This document shows, in pieces, positions 1-11,888 of a stretch of 64,000 nucleotides of DNA. This DNA is from Adineta ricciae (Eukaryota > Rotifera > Eurotatoria > Adinetida > Adinetidae): the NCBI GenBank assembly GCA_905250025.1, contig CAJNOJ010000102.1, forward strand, positions 124,001 through 188,000, given 5' to 3'. The notes below the pieces were generated by a model, which worked only from the letters and a program-made list of their open reading frames with translations, did no database searches and was not told where the DNA came from. A program made the position numbers and the translations under genes. Each line of letters begins with the position of its first letter. Position 1 is the stretch's first letter.

Positions 1-50
1 ATTTTCTTTCTTTCTTTCTTCGCGGTTCGTTTACCATTTTATACATAGCT

Positions 51-1509
51 ATGTCGAATGATAAACTTGCATGCCTAACGTGTCACAAAACGAAAGTGAC
101 GTACAATTGTGATGGATGTTCAAGCAGATTTTGTTATGAACATTTGGGTGAACATCGACAAGAATTAAACGGAGAATTAGAAGGTTTTATCAATGATTAT
201 AATGAATATCAACAAATGATTATTGAACAGAATGAAAATAAACAAAATGCGTTATTATCTGAACAAATTGATCGATGGGAAACGGAAGCGATTGAAAAAA
301 TCCAACAAACAGCGAAAGAGTGTCGACAAAGACTTTCTCAATGTACAAAAGCATTTGTGAATGAAATTAAAGAAGAATTTTGTCAATTGAATGAAAAAAT
401 AAAGCAACACAAAGAAGATGGATTTGACGAAATGGATTTGAATGACTTGAAAACCGAATTACAAGAGATTACCGATGAATATCTCGATTCATCGAACATT
501 TCCCTTCGACATCACTCGCCGACTTTTATTCAGCGTATTTCAGTCATGTCGAATTTAAGTATGTCAACTTCGAAGCACGAAAAGATGATGATTCCTATTT
601 TTAGAATTGAAACACAAGAAATGGAAGCCAAATGCAATTACTATAGTTGGAAAAGACGGATGTGGCGATGCATTAAATCAGATCTTCAAGCCTTCAGCGA
701 TCGCCATTGATCAAAATAAAACGCTGTATATTGCTGATAGAGGGAATCGTCGCATTGTTCGGTGGAAGTGTGATGCAAATGAAGGTCAGATCATTGCAGG
801 TGAAAATGAAGCGGAACAAGAAAGTTATCAATTGTCTAATTCAATAAATATGATCATCGATGAAACTAACTCATCACTTATTATCGCTGATAGAAATAAC
901 AGACGAGTAATTCAGCATTTTCATCGAGATCCATCGTATTTACAAAATCTTATTAATAATATTGATGGCTATAGTGTAAGCAAAGATAAATATGGATGTC
1001 TTTATGTTGCTGATGTGAAGAAACATGAAGTGAGACGATGGAGAATTGGTGATCAGCAAGGCAAGTTAGTAGCTGGTGGAAATGGACAAGGAAACAGACT
1101 TAATCAACTGAACTGTCCCACTTACATATTCGTTGATGATGAACAATCTGTTTATGTTTCTGATCGAGGTAATAATCGTGTGATGAAGTGGGAAAAATAT
1201 GCAGAGCAAGGTGAAATAGTAGCTGGTGGCAACGGTAGAGGAGCTGGTCTTAATCAATTAAGCGCACCTGGAGGATTAGTTGTTGATCAATGGGGAGGTA
1301 TCTTTGTGGTAGATTGTGACAATCATCGAATAATGCGTTGGTATGAAGACGACGAGAAGGGATCGATTATCGCCGGTGGACATGGTAATGGAATTGAAGA
1401 AAACCAACTAGATCGCCCATCAACGTTATCATTCGATTTAGATGAGAATCTCTATGTTGCTGATTATCATAATAGTCGCATTCAAAAGTTCGAGTTGATG
1501 ATCGATTAA
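51..1509 (+). CDS. B-box-like zinc finger / NHL-repeat protein
   Basis: Two exons, 51-558 and 605-1509, joined across a 46-nt GT-AG intron give 470 residues; the splice restores one frame between two otherwise unlinked reading frames. Residues about 8-40 hold a B-box-like Cys/His cluster (CLTC, CDGC, FCYEH, EH). A Glu/Lys-rich coiled-coil stretch follows to about residue 150. From about residue 180 there are roughly six NHL-type blades with repeated D-x-x-G-N-x-R and V-A-G-G-N-G-x-G motifs, which should fold as a beta-propeller. B-box/coiled-coil/NHL proteins elsewhere include TRIM-NHL factors, but no RING domain is visible here. Large families of such proteins are typical of bdelloids; their ligands are unknown. 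A close broken paralogue lies directly downstream on the same strand. Confidence 0.85.
559..604 (+). other. 46-nt intron of the NHL gene
   Basis: It begins GTATGT and ends TTTTTAG. One nucleotide before it plus two after it complete a Lys codon, and the downstream frame then runs without a stop to 1509. The size is typical of the small introns in this window. Confidence 0.85.
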
Positions 1510-2013
1510 GCAAACGATATTTGATGAAAAATTTTTACTTTGAAATAAATTTCAGATCCGAGAAACTGCTCAGAAAGTTCCATCATATATAGCATGAGAT
1601 GAATGAGTCTTTTTTCTAGTAAAACTACCTTGAGGGAAAAATACTTTTTGAAAGTATTACACGACGACTACTCAAATATGTGGACAAACAACAACTTCGG
1701 TGGTAGTTACAAGTGATGTTGTAACTTTTTTCTATTTTTCTTCCATTCTGTCAGTCAGTTGATATCGTCGTGGTAAACACAATTGAAAAGAAAAGGTTCA
1801 TAGTGCGAGGGGTATATTTACCGCTGTTTTCATTTCAAATATTGCATGCACTTTTAGCAATTTACCGCGCTTCGCGCACTGAAATGTTCTTCTTTATCAA
1901 AATATTTATTGGCGGAAAATACTGATTGTTTTTATCGACTTATGAAATTAGAATACAAAACACACGTGTCCGATTGTTTTTCTTTCACATCTTCTGTAAC
2001 ATAGCGGCAATAA
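1510..2013. other. Intergenic, no gene seen
   Basis: AT-rich spacer between the intact NHL gene and its broken copy. No convincing coding exon or RNA was recognised. Confidence 0.5.
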
Positions 2014-3241
2014 ACATTAAAACGCGTTGTGTAACATGTAACAAAGAAAATATTACATATAATTGTGATAGATGTACAAACAGATTCTGTTTTGAACATC
2101 TGGGTGAGCATCGGGAAATGTTAAATGGAAAGTTAGTTGGGATTATCGACAAGTAAAATCAATTCCAACAAACAATTGATGAACGAAAACAAAGTCCGCA
2201 GTATTCATTGGTAATGGAACAGATTGACGAATGGGAAAAGAAGTCAATGGTGAAGATTAAACAAACGGCAGATGATTGTAGGATCGTTGCGAACAAATAC
2301 GCGAAACGTATTGTCGTAGATGCTGAAAACAAACTACGTCCAATAAGTGAACAAATGAGAGTTTCCAGGAAACGAACGAAATTAAATTATCTGAAAGAAC
2401 AGTTCCTTGCCAAGAAGTCAGTTCATCAAAATCCCAACGTACTTTAACTGCCAATTAAATTCGTTTATTTTCAGGATTAAAATGTGGCAAATGGAAACAG
2501 CGTGCAGTTACAGTTGCTGGAAGAAACGAAAAAGAAGAGCGATTAGATCAGTTATCACAACCCGATGGGATTTATACTGATGCTAATAAGAATATTTTCA
2601 TTGCAGATTTTGGCAATCATCGAATTGTTAGATGAGAATGTGGCGCGAAACAGGAGAAAGTTCTACTAGGGAGAAGTCAAAATACTCAACTACGTTCGCC
2701 AGTGGATATTATTTGCGATGAATAAAACTGTGCACTAATTGTTGCCGATTATGCAAATCGACGAGTTATAAGATGATTTGGCCAAGATTATGAAGTCCTT
2801 GTCAATGGGATCGATTGCTGCTGTGTAGCAATATATAAATATGGATGTCTTTATGTTGCTGATGTGAAGAAACATGAAGTGAGACGATGGAGAATTGGTG
2901 ATCAGCAAGGCAAGTTAGTAGCTGGTGGAAATGGACAAGGAAACAGACTTAATCAACTGAACTGTCCCACTTACATATTCGTTGATGATGAACAATCTGT
3001 TTATGTTTCTGATCGAGGTAATAATCGTGTGATGAAGTGGAAGAAAGGTGCAAAAGAAGGACGAGTAGGGGCTGGTGGTAATGACTCTGGAGATGATCTC
3101 AACCGACTAAATGGCCCTCACGGAAAAGATCGGAATCAATTTAGGCGTCCCTTTAGTTTATCGTCTGATTCAGAAGGAAGTCTTTATTTTAGTGATGTTC
3201 TAAACCATCGAGTTCAGAAGTTTGAGAGGCTTGTTGATTAA
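2014..3241 (+). pseudogene. Decayed B-box/NHL-repeat paralogue
   Basis: This is a broken copy of the gene at 51-1509. The B-box-like segment is recognisable around 2020-2150 (CVTCN, CDRC, FCFEHLGEH). The frame is closed by TAA at 2154, by TGA near 2631 and 2773, and by TAA near 2722, and phase shifts separate the pieces. The last NHL blades are partly fused by deletion near 3119. The reading frame 2864-3241 still translates as four blades. The stretch 2835-3040 is base-for-base identical to 986-1191 of the intact gene, whereas flanking sequence is much more diverged. Expression cannot be judged; a shorter NHL product from the final open frame is possible but unlikely. Confidence 0.8.
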
Positions 3242-3470
3242 AAATCCGTTGAAAAAACATCTTTTTATCCTATTGAGATGCTGACAGAGCGAAAATATTC
3301 CTTTGGAAAAATTAAATTTTTGTTTTATTTTTCTATTAAAAGTTTCTTAGAGACATATTCTCAAATGCGCACTATTCATGGGATTTTTATGAAAGTGAGG
3401 TGTGATTATCCAACAACGATTCAGTAAAATGGCATTGTTAAAAATCGTATTCTGTATACACAAAACTTAT

Positions 3471-4052
3471 TTAAAGAGACTGAGCGTCTTCGTCACTCTC
3501 GTCATTGCTGCCCTCATTGTCTTTCCTTGGATCAGTTTTTAAGTAAAATGGTGAGTTTTTATCAAACACTGGAAGCCGTTTTTCTAAAGGCAAAAAGCCA
3601 AGTAAAATGATAAAGTGAAGACCAGTAACAGCCAATGACAAAACCCAAAGTCCACAACCAGCAGCCATGCCAATCGCAGCTGCTGACCACACTGAAGCAG
3701 CCGTAGTTAACCCGCGAATCGCTCTCTGACGTGTAATAATTAGGCCAGCACCAAGGAAACTAATGCCCGAGATAATTTGAGCAGCAATTCGAGACGGATC
3801 AAGAACAACCATTCCTTCATGGATAACATCACTAAAGCCATATTTACTCACTTGTAGGATCAATGCAGACGTTGTTCCCACAATAGAATGCGTACGTAGA
3901 CCAGCATTTTTACCTCGCAGTTGTCTTTCAAGTCCTACCAATGATGTCAATCCAAAGGCAAGGAATAGTTGGCCAACTTGTCGCCAGTGTTGAATATGGG
4001 CAACTTGTTCATCTTTCATTTCTGTCGAACTCGACGAGCTTGTTGCAATCAT
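3471..4052 (-). CDS. MgtC/SapB-family membrane protein, bacterial type
   Basis: A single uninterrupted frame of 193 residues starts at ATG 4052. It carries the full MgtC/SapB signature: a first membrane helix ending in GLERQLRGKNAGLRTH, a second helix (SIVGTTSALILQV), DPSRIAAQIISGISFLGAG, then RGLTTAASVWSAAAIGMAAG and a final helix near residues 135-155. The tail is acidic and hydrophilic. In bacteria MgtC modulates F-type ATP synthase and growth under low Mg2+; related SapB proteins have unknown roles. The family is overwhelmingly bacterial, and the gene has no intron while its neighbours do, so acquisition by horizontal transfer is likely. Function in the animal is unknown. Confidence 0.85.
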   Translation of the reverse strand: MIATSSSSSTEMKDEQVAHIQHWRQVGQLFLAFGLTSLVGLERQLRGKNAGLRTHSIVGTTSALILQVSKYGFSDVIHEGMVVLDPSRIAAQIISGISFLGAGLIITRQRAIRGLTTAASVWSAAAIGMAAGCGLWVLSLAVTGLHFIILLGFLPLEKRLPVFDKNSPFYLKTDPRKDNEGSNDESDEDAQSL

Positions 4053-4227
4053 CGTTTCATCTGCTGTTGTACACGTGAGTGATTGTCTAAAAAATCAATA
4101 ATTTTCTCTTCTTTTTTGGTCATTTATTTGTAGGAATCGAAGTACTTAGTATTCAGAACGGACTCAATATCCTGTCGACATTCCATCTTTGATATCGATG
4201 GATAACACTGCATTGTGAGTGTTATCT

Positions 4228-4779
4228 CTACTTGATCAATTCGAGGCAATATTTGTCGACGACGCTTCCTTCTCGATGTAGAGTTCTACGACAAAAAACT
4301 TCTTCGCTTTGGATCGAATTTATATCCTGATCTACCGTTTTAGTATCATTTGCAGATAGAATATGTGCATTACCGATCGAAAGAATGGTCATTTGTTTGG
4401 TTCGATCATCTTCAGACAATCGTAATTGTAACTACGAAATATAAACACATTATATACTGAAAGAACTTGTTTGCAATACATACACACGCTTTGAAGATGT
4501 TCTTCTGATTGTTATTCAGATAATAATTCGCTATTAGAGAATTATTATTTGAAAATAAATCATTGCTCGTTTGTGAAGTGATGGGGAAAAGATAGGTGAC
4601 AGTTATTGTCTCGATTGTTGAACTGTTATCAGTTGGTCTTGGTAGAAAAACTGACACCAGTCTATCAGAATAGATAAAGAAGGTCTTACGGATATGTATT
4701 TTGTTGAACTTCTGTTTTACCCGATTAGTACAGCACTTGCAATAATGAATACAATAAAAAGAATACAGACAAGCGTCAT
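4228..4779 (-). CDS. Small single-pass membrane protein, unknown
   Basis: I do not recognise the family. Three exons, 4779-4721, 4661-4484 and 4431-4228, joined by introns of 59 and 52 nt with GT-AG ends, give an open 146-residue protein. It starts with MTLV and a strongly hydrophobic helix (residues about 3-27), either a signal peptide or an N-terminal anchor. A Ser/Thr/Asn-rich segment follows with several N-x-S/T sites, then a mixed-charge C-terminal domain with one CRR motif. All three junctions keep frame, which supports a real gene. A separate minus-strand open frame at 4867-5058 could be an unrelated 3' exon of another gene. Confidence 0.45.
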
Positions 4780-4866
4780 CAATTGTTCATTTGACGTTGG
4801 TATTATGAACTTTCCTTGAAGAAAATAGATTTTATTCGTGCATTTGAAACTATAAAATGCATCTTT

Positions 4867-5058
4867 TCATTTACGCTTTTTATGTGTTTGTTTTTCATTG
4901 TCAGATTGAACTGGCACGACGGTATCATCAGCAATAATTTTCGGTAATTCATTCGACGGAAACATAGAGACAATTCGAAATAATAAAAATGAACTCAAGG
5001 GCCGCTTGTCGATAAGACAAATGACTGCACTTAATATATGTTTCAATACATACGCCAC
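4867..5058 (-). CDS. Possible terminal exon, unknown protein
   Basis: An open stretch read on the minus strand continues upstream to about 5095 and ends at TGA near 4867 after a basic tail (HKKRK). It contains one hydrophobic segment (VLKHILSAVICLI) and the motif FLLFRIVSMFPSNELPK. I found neither a start codon nor a good acceptor upstream, and no family is recognisable. Keep only as a candidate. Confidence 0.2.
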   Translation of the reverse strand: MAYVLKHILSAVICLIDKRPLSSFLLFRIVSMFPSNELPKIIADDTVVPVQSDNEKQTHKKRK

Positions 5059-5095
5059 GAATAATCTTCCTCTTTGCGCATCACTAACTTTGCGA

Positions 5096-5773
5096 TTGTT
5101 ATGGGTTATTCAGGGCAAATAGCTGCTGTTTGTTTTGCACACATTGCTCATGTTCTATTTGTATCCTACACTCAATCAACGTGAAAGAGGAAGCAAAACG
5201 ATGGCAGAGGCAATCTTTGTTTACTTCACTTCCGCGTCTTTGAAGTCATCTCACACAGCATCACGTTTGTCGAGTTCTGGAAATCAATCCAGAAGAATTC
5301 ATTCATAACACATCACTCATCACCGTAGGTTATATCGAACAAATTGAGAGTCAACAAAAGAACTGGATTCATAATTATATTTTGATTTATCTTTCTTTTC
5401 TCTGAGTAATAGACAGTTCAATATTAGTTAGACATAATTACCTTCCGTACATTGACGATTCTTTTCTTTCTACATCGACTATCGTACGTCTGACAAGAAG
5501 CAATAAATCATAAACATTGACAAAGAAAGACGAAAAAACAAGAGGTCTATCGATTTTCCCCTCGTTCAATGTGGAGCATAATTAAATGCTTTGAACTATA
5601 ACATTGATGCAATACATTCTTAGTCGTCAATGACCTTGACTTCGACATGAATTTTTTAAAGAAAAAAAAAACAACGTCTGTTGTTTATTTGATCTAGAAT
5701 ATCACATTGCATCTCACACAATTCAAGAGTATATTTCCTCCTTTCCGAAATCCTAGAGTGACATCAAATCCTA
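5096..5773. other. Intergenic, no gene seen
   Basis: About 680 bases without a supported exon. There is an A-run near 5660-5672. Nothing else distinctive was noticed. Confidence 0.4.
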
Positions 5774-7790
5774 TCACGTTTTCAGTTCATTATACAAAAG
5801 TGCATTTCGAATACGACGCTGAGCACGTATTTCATCTAGTGCCGATGCTCCGCCAGTAAGTGCTGTCATCATGTTCGCATTGCCAGTGGAATCTTTATGC
5901 AGTAATCCAAATGTTTGCTTTCCTTTCGTTCTGTCATTCGTTTGAAACCATTGCTTCGGCACCATAGATAAAAGTGTACCGATAAATGAACATACAATAG
6001 CTGAAAGAACCAATGGTGGATAAGTTGTATTCAATGCACGTTGATCAATAACTGAAAAGTATCGTCTGTGAATCAAGGAATCGAACTGTAGAGAACTATT
6101 CGCTTACTAGAAGTTGCTGGAATAGCGACAAGTAAACAGCCCACATTAGCTATTGAACTGTACTTAAATGGAATAACAATGATTAATACATTGAATACTA
6201 AGAGAAAAAAACGCAATCTATACAAGTATTTCGTTGTTTTCTTGCTTACGTAGTGCACAGATTGATGTTAAAATAGTTATTAACCATTGAATATGTTTAA
6301 AATCCAACCGTTCGATTCCGAGCAGATGTAAAACCACCATGAACGGCCATAGGAAAAACGTTCCACAGAAAAATACATTGATCATGACAACTCTTAACTT
6401 TGCACTAGTTAAATCGGGAATAAACCCATTGACAAGAATCTATTCGAAATCAGGAAGCAAAGCAATGTAATCGCAATGAGACTTTTCAACAAAATAATTA
6501 TTTACATCAAAGGTTGTTTTTAATGCAACGCCACTTGTTAACATTGAAAGACCAAGTAAAAATGTGTTTAAACGAAATCCGTTGGCATGTGCAAGTAGAA
6601 GTAATGTCGATGAGCCAAGTATATACGCAATAATCTGTTTTTAAACACAATGATAAACATGGTTTCTGTTCTAAGAAATCTATTTTGCTTACCTTATTTC
6701 CGATGAATTGTTCGTGTAAAAAAATCCATCCGAGAAATTGCCGTGCTGTTATTGTGATTGAATAAATAATGATAATTTCCATAGAAATAAGAATCGACAT
6801 GGAACGAAAGATTAAATACGATGATGAATACCAGAGAAAACATAATAAGCAAGTTTTAATTAAACAATCGATTAGCGTATTATTTGATGATGATTTTCTA
6901 TTGTCAAATATTTGACCAAATTCTCTAAATAAACCAAATGCTTTCTTAACTTAACGTCATTGATGAGATACATAAATGTCAGTTATATTCAAAAGAATCT
7001 CACTTCCAGACAAAGAATATAATTTTCTCCTCTGTGTATTTTCTTTTATATTTCATCTCAGACCTTGAAGAAGACATTGTGAGGTACTCTATTCATCGCA
7101 ATCTACTTAGAGTAGTCTTCTGTTCATTTCTTTTTTTTATCTTCTTATTCACAAACGTAGAAAGGAAAACTGTTTTCATTCTCTCTATTCATGTATTCTT
7201 GCAGTTCATTTGATTAATAACTACTGCTCTACTCGATGGAATGCATTTAGATGATTAGATCGATTTTAATTTAGGGTGTTTTTGATTGTTTACTACCTGA
7301 GAAAGACAGCTGTGGTTCGCCAGCGAATTGAACGACGTTGAACAGCGATTAAATGTACGATAAAACAAGATATGAGTAAGAAACTATTGAAAATCCAAAC
7401 ACATGTAAAAAATGCACGGATAGGAGGAGCTGTTTCGTATTCATTCGTTCTATTCGTTGTAGTTAAATTTGAATATCTCACAAGATTTCCTTTCGCTTGT
7501 GCTTTAACAAGTTTTGTTGTTAATTCAACAGTAATTAAGAGTAAGAAGGCTAGCAGAAGAGTTAAAACAAGAATTACACATCCACGCTTGATTCTTTCAG
7601 TTCGTTTCAGTCGATTCGTAGTCTTTTGTAATTTATTGACTGCGGACACGGGTGCACTGCCCGATGTTTGAGATAATCGATGTGGAGATAGAAGACCGTT
7701 GAGAAGTGCAGTGGTCGTCGCTGATAAAGACGAATATGAACTTGTGCTCAATCGAGGATTATGCAAATTCGGTGCTGGTGTGGATTGCAT
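5774..7790 (-). CDS. SLC35F3/F4-like drug/metabolite transporter
   Basis: A multi-exon minus-strand gene. Clear exons are 6944-6693, 6634-6506, 6439-6250, 6197-6108 and 6051-5774, separated by 52-66-nt introns whose phases all agree. The first coding exon, 7790-about 7297, gives a Ser/Thr-rich N-terminus and two membrane helices; its junction to 6944 is not resolved because the phases at the best donor and acceptor do not match, so a small exon may be missing. The predicted protein has about ten helices. Motifs resemble SLC35F3/F4: GWIFLHEQFIG, AHANGF, FFLWPFMVVLHLLGIE, and a final helix ending MVPKQW. This is the EamA/DMT superfamily. SLC35F3 has been linked to thiamine transport; substrate here is unknown. 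Confidence 0.65.
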
Positions 7791-7799
7791 TGATCTTCG

Positions 7800-9890
7800 T
7801 ATTGATTTACATTGAATTCACTATTGTGTACCGTAATCAATGAATAATGCCAAAATATAATTAGCCGTAATGGAATTATTCTGAAATATAACATCAGTGA
7901 GAAAAGAAAATGAAAAGAACTGACATTTTTCCTTTCTGCTCTCTCCTTCTCGCATTGCCTTTCTTCTTTTATCGTTTCACATCGTTCGCCGTTCATTGCG
8001 TTTTTTTTTCAGTTATATATTGAAAAACTATACCCGCTAGAACAGCGTTTCTTTATAGACAAGAAACGGATGTTGACAATTATTTCCTTTTCTATGTTCT
8101 TACGTTTCTTTCATTTTTAACCTACGAACAAGAAGTATATAGACCTATTCAAGTTCGACCATGTGAGAAAAATAAGGAGAAAACAGATCCGATTTGTTAT
8201 TATCGATGAACAAAAAAAAAGAGAGACCAAGTATATGGATCAATTATGAAAAAGAGAGAGAAAAAAATCTGTCTTCGGTGTCGGTTTTCTTGAGAAAAGC
8301 TTAGATTTGAAACACGACAGAAATGGATTAAATCAGCTTTCTTCAACCGTATGATAGAATAAATAGATTTGCTTTTTTTTCACTACACACCTATTTTCAC
8401 GTTGTTTTGCAAAATGATTATATCATGCAAAAGAATAATCTTCGTCTTCATCAATAAACCTTCACAATTTATTTACACGCCCCGTATTCTTTGCATGATA
8501 AGAATGTTAATTACCTATAAATAGTCTTCATTACCTGGTCAAACATTTCCTCAGAAATTCTAATGATTATAATTGAGATATACTGTTAAAATGATACTGA
8601 ATAGTACACTATATTATTAATTTGTGTTCAGTTGAGAAGAAAAACATGTCATGCATATTGCTTGAGTGAGTCTTTTAGATGTCACTCGGATTTTTGTGAA
8701 GGGTGTGACTGAGGATTAGTATGCTGAAGTGTTCATGAAATTAATGAAGTATTCTCTACTAAAAACAGCTCTACTATATTTAGATTGAAATAAGGCCCTT
8801 CAGAAGACGGTTAATCACACGAGTGATGTGGAAGAAAAACTAATTAATTAATGTACTGATCTCCAAATTTTAGCGAGAGGTCATAAAAAAGAACAAGTTC
8901 ATTTGTAGTGAAGAGAAAATTGACTAGAATATATACACGATGAAAATATGAAAGCAAGCATTGATTGAAGAATTGCAATATATTACAGACGACGACGTTG
9001 ATTGATTGTTATTGTTCTTAAAGATTTTCTTTTTCTACTGAATTCTCCTTTGCTGATTAATTGAATGCTGATGGAAATGTATGTTATTTGAAAGGAACCA
9101 ATTGTTCGGCAGAATGAAAAGCTTGTCACAACCTGGCTTTGTAGCATATGAATCAATTTGAAATGTATGGTTTCAAACTACACATAGTTTCCGATAGAAA
9201 TCAGAACATTCAAGTAGAGAGACAAACAAAAAACGAATTCGTATCAGTCTCCATTTGCCTGTATTGTTCTCGTCGATAAATCAACTGTAAATAGACTGTT
9301 TATTTGTTTGCGTTTGTGATGTTCATCATACTGACTGATAGGTAATTGCCATCAAGGTGTGTAGGAACAAAAAAGTTCACATTAATAATGAATATATTAT
9401 AATCGAGCTGATTTCTAATGATCAACCTGCAGCTGAGACATAAATATACAAAAACTGGTTATCGTCAGTCAGAGTATAGAAAGTATTTTATAATAGACGC
9501 TCAGACGTAAACAACACACGTCTGCTTTGAATAGGCTTCTTTTACATATTAAGAAAAATGACATTCGGAAAGCGGGTGTTCTGAGTTACTGAGTTTGATT
9601 GAAAGAACCAACACAGTTCTCGAAGTGCATACTGGTTCTCTCTCTCTGCATTTCGAATTAGGCGTACTGCTATGATAATCTTTCTTCGAATCATTTACAT
9701 GTCAAGACTTTTCATCAAAATCATAAAATTACACACTTTATCCAACGTCAAAAACCTTTTTTATCTAACAAACGAGGCTGTTCCTGTCTGACTTTCTCGT
9801 CAGTTAACAAGTTTTAAGGAAATCGCCGTTCTCCTTGCTCGCAATTGGTTAACGAGATAAAGATAAAAAGAGAAAGAGAGAAAAAGAACA
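7800..9890. other. Long intergenic region
   Basis: About 2.1 kb of AT-rich DNA with purine-rich tracts (8205-8270) and no convincing coding exon, tRNA or repeat unit. It probably holds 5' regulatory sequence for the transporter (minus) and the Ig-like gene (plus). Confidence 0.5.
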
Positions 9891-9892
9891 AG

Positions 9893-9900
9893 TATATAAA
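9893..9900 (+). promoter_or_regulatory. TATA box of the Ig-like gene
   Basis: TATATAAA lies 98 nt upstream of the predicted ATG at 9998, preceded by a purine-rich run. Distance and sequence fit a canonical TATA promoter with a start site near 9925-9930 and a short 5' UTR. Confidence 0.45.
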
Positions 9901-9997
9901 GACTCAAGAAGCGTAACGACCAAAACCATTTCGACACATTCGTATACATTAATCTATTTCTTCGTAAGCTCGACTTTATTCTTTATCAAACTCACAA

Positions 9998-11033
9998 ATG
10001 AACATGGTCAATATAATTTCATTGGTAAGTCAATTGATTGACTGAGTCTGACTTTAAGTGTACATATTCTTCGGTTTAGTATTTGGTGATGATTATGCTT
10101 ACCAGTTGCTCATCATCGCTGTTATTGGATAAATTGCGGCGGCAAAAGGCAATCGCTTTCGTACCTGAACTAAGCACAGCAAATCAAGTGGCTTTTGACG
10201 AAGGTTCACCATTTCGTTTAACCTGTGCATTCTTATCTAACTTCGACAAACTTAATGTTTTCTGGTTTCACAATGGAACAGTAATGCAATCATTTATTTC
10301 CACTGTATGTCTCAGTACTTTTGAAATTGCTAATCAATTCATTTCGATCGTTTTGCTTCTCTTTAGTCTATCTCAGAAGAAGAAGACGATTCAATCGAAA
10401 GTCCCTATCTTGTATCAACCATCGTCTCAACCATCGAAATTGAACAAGCACATTTCGATATGAACGGAGCCTATCAGTGTATTGCCATTCATGATGATCT
10501 GACTGCTCAGCATAGTTTCGATGTTAGCGTCAAAATGCATGGTAAGTCAATTCCTTCATTGAATTCATTGCTCATCTCCTTTCTACTTGATTAGATGCGA
10601 ATTTTATTCCAACGAAATTTTCTGAAGATGCTATGATTACCGGTAAGAGTTACTTAACGCTATTACTCGTTTTGCTATAGACGACTTCGTTTAGTTCATA
10701 CATATCAAACATTATTCGAACCGCGAAGTCAAACATCACTGATGTGCCGTGTTAATCATCATGAAAAAGATGCATGTACAGTACGATGGTTCGATCCTGA
10801 AGATGAGCCGTTGGACACACTCGGTGAACAAACCGATCTATCACTGAAAAATGCCAATTTCGAAGATCATATGGGATTATATAAATGTCAAGTTTGCTGT
10901 GGGAATCAGTGTCGAACATTGACATCATTTGTTTATCCAGTAAGAGTTCAAAGAGGAAAAGAACACATAATTACATCAATATTAATTGCTCTCTCTCTCT
11001 CTCTCGTTTTTCTAGGCTGGATTAGACAAGTGA
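9998..11033 (+). CDS. Secreted two-domain immunoglobulin-like protein
   Basis: Six exons, 9998-10024, 10080-10280, 10367-10541, 10595-10642, 10695-10939 and 11016-11033, give 237 residues with consistent phases. The first 27-nt exon plus the start of exon 2 encode a signal peptide ending near SCSSSLLLDK. Two Ig-like domains follow. The first has RLTCAF, the Trp strand VFWFHN and GAYQC; the second has LMCRV, VRWFD and GLYKCQVCC. Extra Cys residues in the second domain could form an additional disulfide. The last splice removes 76 nt and ends the protein with AGLDK; if that intron is retained the frame runs to 11065 and adds a hydrophobic C-terminal helix, which would make a membrane form. I cannot assign a specific Ig family. 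Confidence 0.7.
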
Positions 11034-11888
11034 AACGACAGATTGTTTCTTGTTATCTGCCATAATGGATATATAGTTATATACATATATTTATTCCGAC
11101 TTAACAACGAACATCAGAACATTTATTTTCTTTTGTCTTTTTATTTGAAATTAGTTGTAAACATGTACGCTTTTTTTGACCTTTCAAAGATGAATATTCG
11201 AATGTAAATATCATATTAAAACCTTGTTGAAATTAGTACTATCAGTTGTCATATAACACTCACGAAGATTAGATATTGATGAAGTCATTATATGAATGAG
11301 AGAAGAAATTCATGATTTTCTTGGATGATGCTGACAAAACCAGCATCTTTCAAGACATATAATCAATGAATTGTCATGGAAGGTACTATTTGTCTCTTTT
11401 CTCATTAACCTTTTATGAAATTTAATGAAGCGACAAACATGTGATTATTATAATTCAACAACATTTCAGATTCTTACAAGTCATATTTGGTGAATCAACA
11501 TATTGTTTTTAATCAACCTCGTTGAGCAAATACAATTCTTAATTATATTAGAGTGGGGCACGCCGGAAAAAAATATGTTTTAAACAAATCAACAAAAAAA
11601 TATCATAAGCGTCTAGTAAACATGTTTGCAATATGATTTTCCACTGAGAACGCGTCATTACGTAGAACAATCATGAAATGCGATATATTTGAAAAGAAAA
11701 GAAAAATTTAACCTAGTCAAATTAGTCATAACGTTCATGATAAGTATGAAAAAGCCCGGAATTAAGAACATGTTGATGAAAATGAACTCATCTTGAATGA
11801 CGTTCGCTTTTTTTTACGTACTGAGAAAAGAACGTGTAAAATTGTTCGCCATTATCACAGTATCTAATGTAATTTATATTTAGATTGC
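11034..11888. other. Intergenic between convergent genes
   Basis: AT-rich sequence of about 850 bases between the 3' ends of the Ig-like gene and the antiporter gene. No coding exon or RNA was recognised. Confidence 0.5.

Noticed and set aside
7372..7671. Plus-strand frame opposite the transporter's first exon
   Set aside because: Shadow of the minus-strand coding exon, with no motif or splice support.
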